Positions 55,753 through 64,000 of a stretch of 64,000 nucleotides of DNA are shown here, one piece after another. Positions within the stretch are counted from its first letter, which is position 1; each line of letters begins with the position of its first letter. This stretch comes from Phallusia fumigata. Taxonomy: Eukaryota > Chordata > Ascidiacea > Phlebobranchia > Ascidiidae. The notes below the pieces were generated by a model that saw only the letters and a list, made by a program, of their open reading frames with translations, ran no database searches and had not been told where the DNA came from. The stretch is from assembly GCA_008931825.1 (NCBI GenBank), contig QXVZ01029387.1:248001-312000 (forward strand), in the 5' to 3' direction. The translations under genes and the position numbers were made by a program.

Positions 55753-58700
55753 TTTGTTGAACTGTTGGATTGCCAACTTAACAACGTCCACCAGGGGTTA
55801 GGTTAGTTTACAGTCGTGCAGTTGGTTATTTTCATAAAAGTCCTGTCGTCGTGTAGTTTGGTAGTCACGTGACAGTCAAATCACCCAAATCTAAAACAGA
55901 AATAAAACTTTTTGTCAAAGCAGAAAGGCCAACAGTTTTAAATTTATTTAGGGTTTCTTAATTTCTGCATTGAACAAAACAAGGTCTAACCTCACGACTA
56001 ATCCAGTCACCAACATAGCTTCTTAACGAAAGTTGCAAGTGACTGAATAACCGTTAATGCTGAAAGACCTGGTAAGAATGCGCCCTAAGGTATAGACGCA
56101 GTAAAATTACGACCTCCGCAATACCCGACGTCGCCACAGAGAAACTAAACACGCAGGCATCATACTTTAACTACTGTCTACTGGTCGAATACACGTCGCC
56201 AAGTAGCAAAAGCACCACAATAGAACGTATGTTGTTAGTATACTGTTCGTTACAAGACTTTTGCTCAAACATGCTTTTAAAAAGTTCAAATTAGACCTAT
56301 TATTTACACATATATTTTCTGCTTTGTATCAGTCTTTCTGATAGCTACGTATACCTATACTGGCCTTACTTCGCTGGAAGTTTTCAGCTGACCACAGAGA
56401 TGTGTCATTATCGGCCGTCGCGCGCAACTGACTGATCGGGAAATATCAGTGCGAGACAAATAAAGTTAAGGTTACGACGAAGCCGTGCCACCGTTCTCAT
56501 ACATATACAGAAATTGGCCTGGGGCTGCAATTGCCCGACACCGTTCTATATACCTAAACGTAATTTGCGTTGGTAATCACGGATGGCTGTGTGACACAGG
56601 TCGTAAGCGCGTATTAAGAAACGCATTGTTTGTTTGTTCGTCGGATAATTAGGGAGCGAATGTGAGACAAGACGCCTCTCACAATTGGCAATTACCAGCC
56701 TACAAACACACACCTCCGTCTCTTCTAAACGTGACGCAAACGTGAGCAATTACGAAAAAGCGCGTTTGAGATTTTTCGCACTCTTTTGCCCACCTACTGT
56801 AGTTTAATTACCCGCCAGCTTTTGTGAGGATTTTGGAAGTGGGCTCATCTGCACGTTTTTTTAAATTAAGCACATTATTTCTTTTTCATCACATAGTACT
56901 TAATAAACGAGCCATGACTAACACTTTGCACGAAAAATCTTTTTTACGGGGTTTGAATTCGGGACGATCCCGTATCTCGATAAGGTTTTTATGTCTGTAC
57001 TGTGGATCGAGCGGCTTAGTTTATTCGACCAAGGACTCACCAATTGCACGAAAAACCGACGAAATAAACCTTAATCAAATTGTGTCTCACTCAAGTGATT
57101 TAACAACTTTGACATTTACGTAAATGTTTTATCGCAAACCGGTTTTATTTTGACCATTTTAGGTTTCCTCACAATGAGATGTCTTGTTACTAAAATTACT
57201 CGTATGACAAGTCAATGTGACGTTTAGTTACTTACGTGTGCGTAACCACCCACGCTCGCGTCAAGTTTAGCTTTAATTCCTACGAACTGTTATTAATCTG
57301 TTTGAGAAACGTTACATAATCATAGCGTAACCACCAGTGTTCCTTCCTTCATGTTTTATCCGTCTACCCAAGAAAAATTAGTCATCAAACATACTTCATA
57401 TTTAATCAATTTAAGTTTTCTTTGTTAGTAATTTTAATTGCAAGCTTGCTTTAACTGAACTTATTTACCCGCACATGGTTTTCAACCTGATGTCCTAAAC
57501 ATTTGTTTGTATTTAATTAAATATAGTTTTATTTCTATCAAAAATAATTTAATTGCAAGTTTGCTTTAGTTGAATTTATTTATCCGAATCTGCTTTTCAA
57601 CCTACGGTCCTAAACATTTATTTATGTTTCGATAAATATAGTTTTTATTTCTCTTTATTTCTAAATTTTAATCGCAAGTTGCTTTAGTTGCATTTTTTCA
57701 TCTGAACAAGCTTTTCACGCTCAGGTTCTAAGGTCATATGAGGTTTTCAAAAGAAAAGTTTGGGACAAAGCCAACGATCTACAAGTTTTGCGGCGATAAA
57801 CGCGTGTCAGGCGCCCGAATCTCAAACCTGAACTTCAACATGGTCGATCACGCGCCGGCCGCGTGATATCGGCGTGCGCCTTCACGTGATATGTGGGAAA
57901 CTTGCGGTGGTCTGAATATAATTATCAACGCCCGCGAGGCAAGATTCCTGTCAAAATGTCATTTAGGTTATCATTATCATAAACCTTCCGGAGTGTATCG
58001 GTAGCAGACAGTTCAACGTAATAATTTGAAACCTTAATCAATGCCAATTTCCTTTTCATTCTTATCTCAAAAGGTAGTAATTCAAAACGCAAAAACTACT
58101 GCAAAATTAAACAAAAACCGTTTAGGTCGCTTGTTTTTCCAATACTCCAATGCTAATTTTTACTTTAGAAGGGAACGTGGATGTCACAAACCAGCGTACT
58201 GGGTAACACATATGGACAATTTGCATGCCGGACGGTGCAACAACAACAACGCAAAACTTTCGCTGCCCACAAGCTGGCAAATTAACTCGGACAACCGGTA
58301 GAACAAGTCAACGTGAAGACAAGCCCATTGCTTCGGGCGAAATGTTACCAGACACCTCAAGCAGGTTCTGCTGCAGTTAAACTATCCGCCTCGGGTTCCG
58401 CGCCTGCTTTTTGTACAGTTACGCAACATATTCGGAATGATTGGGATGTATATACGGTAGCCTTCGTATGTTGATAAACAACAATGCGCAACAAGCTTTA
58501 TGAAATGACATACCGCAAAAGACGGTCATGCCCTTTTCACACTATAGTGATTAGCGGGACGGATAAATAGTGATTATTATGCCAATTGCTTTTAGGCACC
58601 AATAAGCGGTACCAACACACTTTCAACAAAAACTTAACAAAATTCGCTGCAGCTGTGTAAAGTTTTCTCGTTAAACAAAATCGCATTTGTGCAACATTAA

Positions 58701-60712
58701 CCTCGTGGCACCATAACCTCGTTGTTACCGAAAAAAGTGGTCTAAAACGCTGTTGGTGAAAACAACGTGTCCCAGAACCCGTTTGTTCAAAATAGTAATG
58801 CAACAGTTGCCCGAATCGTCATAATTGCAAACACTTACTGGTCGTGTGTGTTTTCTATCCGTCATTTATTACCGCACGGCAAATTAAACTAACTATGCCT
58901 AAAAACGTTAATTGTCGAAAAGAGTCTCATGAAAACTACGCAAAATGTTTTGTATCGTATAACAAATATTTTAATCGAAGAACAAAAAATGCTAGTAAAG
59001 TGAGGCTATTTAAGGCCCTTAAAGTTTCCAAAAAAATCGACTAAAACTGAATCAAAACGCAAAACTTACCGAAATGTTACAGGTGGCCAAAGTAGCTTGC
59101 ATATTTTTTGTCCAGAAACGTTGATGCGAGATCTCGATGCGATGAAGTTTTTTCGTCATCCAACAGGGACACCACACCTGGTCGCAATTTGCTGGATCCA
59201 ATCTTGGCCACGACTTCCACGTGTCTCAAGGACGGAACTTCGTGTGGATCGTTTCAGCAGGAGCAGTGCCACATCGACACTGACTCCACTTTTCCTGTTG
59301 CAACCCGACGGCAACTTGACAATTTTTTCGCGCGGTTTATCTCACCTCGGGGAGAATGCTCCGCTCTTTCAGTCCCCCCTTTCTCCTCGTTTGTTTCTTT
59401 ATCTATCGCCGCGAGCGCACGTCACAGCCTGCAAACGACCCGGTTTATCATTGACACAAGTAGTTGCGACTTTGGGGCAGGTCGAATATCATGTCGAATT
59501 TCGTTGGATGCCAGCGATTACGACAGACAACACCATAACCTTTACATCTGTCAAATGAACAAACCGGTTTCTCTCGTGGTTAGCATAGTTTCCACCTGAT
59601 CCCCAGCACTAGCTATTTATTCCCTGCAATGTTAGTATTCCTTACCCCAATTACCAATTTTCAATTACCAACATATGGTCAAGTTCCTATAGCAAGATAT
59701 GACCATTTTTTTCGGAACTGCGTGGTCTTGTACTTCACCGCATGCAAATTATTATTTATGGTAAAAATGGTACGGTTGGTCTTTGTCGTAGTTGTCGTAA
59801 GCTTTCGAAATCACTGGGTCGGCAGAAAAACCTGCAATTACAATGGTTCTTGCTTTTGTGAAACATAAACAACGACAAACTGCGCAGATCTCTGTAACTT
59901 TCAAATGAAACTTGTAAATTCGGAATCATTTTAAAACTATGTAACTGGGGGTACATACCCGTATACAAAATAAATTTTTAATATTTACATTAAAAGTAAT
60001 TATATTTTCACATGCAGTTCGATTTTATAATGCAACATTGGAAGTTAAACTATCATGCCTGCACTTATCTTTCTGTTTTGTCATACGTTTTAATACTTTT
60101 ATTGTAGTAAAATAAATCAAAACGTAAATTGAATCTGATTAGGAAAGACCGCTTAAATTGGTAAGCTCAGTTGCACAGTGGGCCATGAAATATTAATGCG
60201 AGGCGTAGTTCCTTTTATTTGATAAAAGACACGAAAATGGTTCTGTAATAACGTTGCAATACAGCCAAATGCAACACGGATATCTCCGCAATGCGGTTTT
60301 CGACCATTATTCTCCACCTTGGTCGTAATACAATTTTCATATGTGCCAGGGTTGGTACGGGACAAGGCAGTCGGCTGTCGTATTTTAAAATTTCTCATAA
60401 ATATTTCAAAGGCGATTGATCAACAGCGCAGAAGCAACAGCAGTTCCTGCAAACGTCTGTCGAGTCAAACAGCGCTTCGGCGCAGTGTCCTGAGCAGACG
60501 TTTTAATTGTTGCATAAAGCGTAAGACTAAGCTGCCAGCGTTCCGGGGATAGCTGACATTAGTTTTGACATTACGTTTCGCTTAACAGATTGTTGCGGGA
60601 GTAGAGATGTATTGTCACCAGTAAATCAGCCTACTTGTAAGGAAATTGTCCTTTAGCGCTGATATTTAGAACACATTGCGCTTGTGTGTTCGCAATAACC
60701 TAGGCGCAATAA
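55753..60712. other. Gene-poor region between divergent genes I and J
   Basis: About 5 kb without a supportable gene. At 59097-59599 two long overlapping plus-strand frames occur in a locally GC-richer block, with no recognised domain or clear splice partner. A triplicated repeat lies at 57429-57735. The remainder is AT-rich and featureless by eye. Confidence 0.35.
57429..57735. repeat. Three tandem ~116-bp repeat units
   Basis: Units start near 57429, 57544 and 57662. Each has the order taatt(t)taattgcaag, gctttaa/gttga, tttt-caacct, tcctaaacattt, aaatatagtttt. The third is shorter and most diverged. Spacing is 115 and 118 bp. Confidence 0.7.
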
Positions 60713-63700
60713 ATGTCGATCAACGAAAAAAGGTGGCCGGAAAGTTATGGTTTTAAAATTTACGGCGATGGACCGTCGTACATTATCGCTGTCACTGAAG
60801 GAAGCGTTGCGGAAAAGTCCGGCTTACGACCCGGGGACCAGATCTTGCAGGTATTTGCTTGACATTTCGCATGTCCATTATATTGCATGTCGTAAATAGT
60901 TTTTTCGCGGTGTTGCGGCATCTTGCATTTGTTTCATTGCTTTTAAAGTTGTTGATGTTTGGCATTTTCACACAAAACCAGTCAAAATTAAGTCTTGTTT
61001 GGTTTTAACAACTTGGTCACATTTCTCCACAAATCGCTTGGTTGACCATTTTTGTTTATGATAAAAATGTTTTCAATGGGTATCGCAGAGTGGTACCAAC
61101 GTTGTAAGTAACACAATCTTCTATTTTTAGAATTTATACATGCTCAACGGAACCGCCAAAATTTGTTTTTCGATATACATGCCTTAAAAAACAAAATTTG
61201 AGTTATTTGAGGCATTTGTGCATTCACTGCACGCATGATAAATATTTGACTTTGTCATACATTGTGTATATCAAAGAAACAACATCTTTGCTCCCTGTTG
61301 TAAGATACCGGAGTTCGTGGAATAGTGTTTGTTCAAACCAGTCGACAATGTTTGTTTGCGGCTCTACGGACTTTCAACGCATTATACTAAGTTGACAAGG
61401 TGAAAGTGCGTGTGAAATACCCGTTGCGACGAAAACATGACACGGTGTAAATTTGTTTGCTGCCGTGGAATGTCCTTCTAATCCTCTCACCGCGATCCCG
61501 TGAAACTGAAAACAAAAGCACGTGTAACGCATATTGCTACGAAGTGAGGTTAAGCAGTAAATGCTGAATTAGCGCCCAACAATTTCGAAGGTAATTAAAC
61601 ACCTTCACTCGAAACAAAAGAAACACGAAAAGCTATGACAGGAATTTTTACAACCCTTTGCAAAAAGATATCAGCAAATCTACTTTCAACTTTTGTTTTG
61701 GGACTTTTTTTGCATAATTGACTTTTTAACTTAGAGAGTCAGCGCGATATTGTAAATTGGTTTATAAATTTATAGGGTAGTATCCACACTATTAATACAA
61801 CACACACCATTTTTGAAGTGCTTTCATAAACAAGATCAAATTGATCAAATGTTTGTTTAACAGTTGTACAAAAAAATAGGAAAATAGACATAAACAAAGA
61901 ATGGGTTAAGTAATTTTATGCCTATGCAGAGAAAATAGGTTAGATTAAATTGTTACGTCTTGCACCTGTTGTATTACGCAAAACTTCCGAACGTAATAAT
62001 GGTCAGCAGTTTCGTTTGAGGTGGGGACAGAAACATTTCTTCCAAAGACCAAACTGGTTTGGCCCTTACGATACTGTTAAATAATTTCTAAAGCTTTGGG
62101 TATTATACTTCTAATCAACGTTTTAGTAGCTTTCCTTGTTTCTTCCCACACTACCAGTGGCTCCAAAGAGAGGTGGACTAGCGCGACTGCCTGGTGGTGC
62201 TCGCAAAGTTATGCATTCAATAAATCTGTCTTGGTCGCTTTCGTTTGACCCCATAGACTGAACCAAATCGAAGTAACCAACTTTAAAAACTCTGAAAAAA
62301 TTGATCGAACGGAACTACGATTAATAAGGCAGGTATTTCTACTTGTCAACATAACGCATTCAGGCGCTGTTCCGCTCCCCAAGGGTTAAATAAAAACAAA
62401 CAAACAAAGGCAGCTCCCTAATATATATGTCTCGGCTTATGGCCAGTACAATTGACATACATTTCATTGTTACCACTTCGTAATTTACAAAATGCGTTTT
62501 ATTGAGGTTGTTTAAAAAAAGTGCAAATCTTTTTCAGATAAACGATCAAGATGTGGGAAAATATTCCAGCAATCAAATCATCGATTACGCTTCTCTGCTG
62601 GCACCGTCTATTCCGAGTCTTGGTGTTGCCTCACGACTGAAAGAAGTTATTTTAAGGTTGAAATTCGCACTGCCTTTTGTATTTTTAGATATAACGTTCA
62701 TGTTCTATAATACATATATCTATCAAATTAAGAAAATTTGTTCTCAAGTTGGTTCTTTTCGTAATGCAGTTGCTTTATTATGCAGTTCGCCACCAACGAG
62801 ATCAGAGTATTTCGGAATAACTTTAGGAGGTTCCTTTCCTGTTATAATTGACAAGGTTGAGGTCCGAAGTCCGGCGTTTTACACCAATCTGAAGAGTGGA
62901 GATGTTTTAATTAAAGTGAGTTGCAATAATTACAAATTTCTTTCAAGGTTTACGTGTTGAAAATATAGATAATAACATCTCTTGTACAAGGTTGTCGATG
63001 CAAGTTGTTTATCTTCTGCGTATTTTCGGAAAAACTGAACACTGGTTAAAACAGCCGTGCTTTCACGTAGAATTTTAAGCTGTTTTGAAAGAATTGTTTA
63101 TGGTCAAATACAAGTTTGTCACACAAACTGTTAATGCCTTTGATAAATATATCAGTTACTGAGCCAGGTATTGTTGGCTGCATGAACACTCTTGCAAATA
63201 AAATCGTCAGATCTTTTTTCTTTAGATGATTCAAATGAAGTTAAAACAATAATCGCGGAATTTCGTGTTGTCTAACCTTACAACATTTTCTCAATTCTAA
63301 AAATCCAATATGCATCATAAACCTTGTGGCATGTGCAATCGAAGCTGACAAAGACATTATTTCAACAGATAGACGGGAAACATGTTCAATCTGTTGATGA
63401 AGGGCGACGCTTACTGGATGAAAGTACGCACATTGGCGGCGCGCAAGTTAGCGTAATATCAGTTGAAAGTGGAAGTGCGCATTGTGCCACTCATGCCGAA
63501 TCAAGTGGAGCAAGTCATGTGGATATAAGTAGCGAGGTTACCACTTCCCCTGCAAAAACTAATTATAGGACAGCGGGACAACAAAAAGCTAAAGATTTCC
63601 TTGATGAAGTAAGTTGACTCAATTTAGGAAAACAGTTAGAAAATTTTTGTCTTTTTTTATTCTGGTTTGTACGTTTCGACGCTTGACTATGACATACCCT

Positions 63701-63778
63701 AAAAGCATCTAGGAGACATTGATTTTTTTTCAGTGGATACCGTGGTTCTCGTCGCGACACCCTGGTGCGTCGTTTTGA
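60713..63778 (+). CDS. Gene J: small protein with two PDZ domains
   Basis: Five exons: 60713-60850, 62538-62656, 62786-62915, 63369-63608, 63734-63778; phases close to 223 aa. Exons 1-2 make PDZ 1 (YGFKIYGDGPSYIIAVTEGS, SGLRPGDQILQINDQDV), exons 3-4 PDZ 2 (YFGITLGG as the carboxylate-binding loop, LKSGDVLIKIDGKHVQSVDE), then a Ser/Thr-rich tail and a last exon ending HPGASF. PDZ domains bind C-terminal peptides; this is likely a cytoplasmic adaptor. The gap between exons 2 and 3 also reads open, but its AT-rich content and good splice signals point to an intron. The final exon depends on a strong polypyrimidine acceptor; the gene could instead run past the window. The specific family is not recognised. 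Confidence 0.75.
62165..62322 (+). repeat. tRNA-derived SINE, copy 3
   Basis: In the first intron of gene J: aggtggactagcgcgactgc (head), cttggtcgctttcgt, and the shared end aactttaaaaactctg, gaacggaactacga, matching the copy at 8311-8512. More diverged than copy 1. Confidence 0.65.
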
Positions 63779-64000
63779 CTTTCAAAGAGCGTCGCACAAT
63801 AATTCCGTTTAGTAGCTAAACTATTTTTAACGATAAATACAACTTAAATAACAAACGTCTCTATTAGATTATTATCGCTTGTGTATCGAAAGTCCGACTA
63901 ACTTTTCCAAATCGTCGCACCAAAATAGGTTTAAGAAACTGGTTTGGTAGACTATTCTGTTTTAACCAGGGCCCAATAAAATCTATTGATAACCGGACCA

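Noticed and set aside
59097-59599. Two overlapping plus-strand open frames of about 150-160 codons
   Set aside because: Both frames look equally open because of local base composition; no domain, start context or splice partner supports either.
62657-62785. Read-through of gene J between exons 2 and 3
   Set aside because: The stretch is open but AT-rich and hydrophobic; good donor and acceptor exist, and splicing joins the PDZ linker smoothly.

Overview
The window is animal nuclear DNA: AT-rich, with genes cut into many short exons by mostly 80-600 nt GT-AG introns. TRIM71/LIN-41, an LRR-bearing Rab geranylgeranyltransferase alpha subunit, an HSD17B12-type reductase and astacin/trypsin proteases, together with the compact introns, suggest an invertebrate deuterostome, most likely an ascidian tunicate. 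The species is an inference and is not proven here. Gene models were built by hand from reading frames, splice sites and intron phases; in every complete model the exon lengths and phases close exactly.

Left half (1-37 kb): after the edge of a TRIM71-like gene (minus strand) comes a protease cluster of one extended family. Genes A (3834-7065) and B (11225-13723) are intact astacin metalloproteases with an antistasin-like cysteine module between propeptide and catalytic domain; A is predicted membrane-anchored, B secreted. Between them lie decayed astacin exons and tRNA-derived SINEs. Gene C (15443-18778) encodes a secreted protein that is not recognisable as an enzyme, yet its eight exons repeat the astacin series of intron phases. 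Genes D (29039-21340) and E (36829-30635), minus strand, begin with the same astacin exon series, but the zinc-site exon has lost HExxH and the Met-turn exon has shrunk. They then continue through a Thr/Pro linker into an apparently fully active trypsin domain. C, D and E therefore look like a dead-astacin lineage, two members of which carry a trypsin domain. This is the main finding.

Right half (37-64 kb): RABGGTA (minus) and an HSD17B12-like gene (plus) lie head to head 560 bp apart. Next come two unrecognised genes, G (minus) and H (plus), also head to head, then a two-exon gene I (minus) for a long Ser/Gln/Tyr/Pro-rich protein, a 5 kb gene-poor stretch, and a small two-PDZ protein gene J (plus).

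Repeats: a tRNA-derived SINE family (three copies), hAT-like and other TIR elements, a foldback element, a ~76 bp AT-rich satellite inside an intron of gene E, and a ~116 bp triplet repeat. Four single-N positions have duplicated or repeat sequence beside them and look like assembly joins. Three introns appear to use GC donors.
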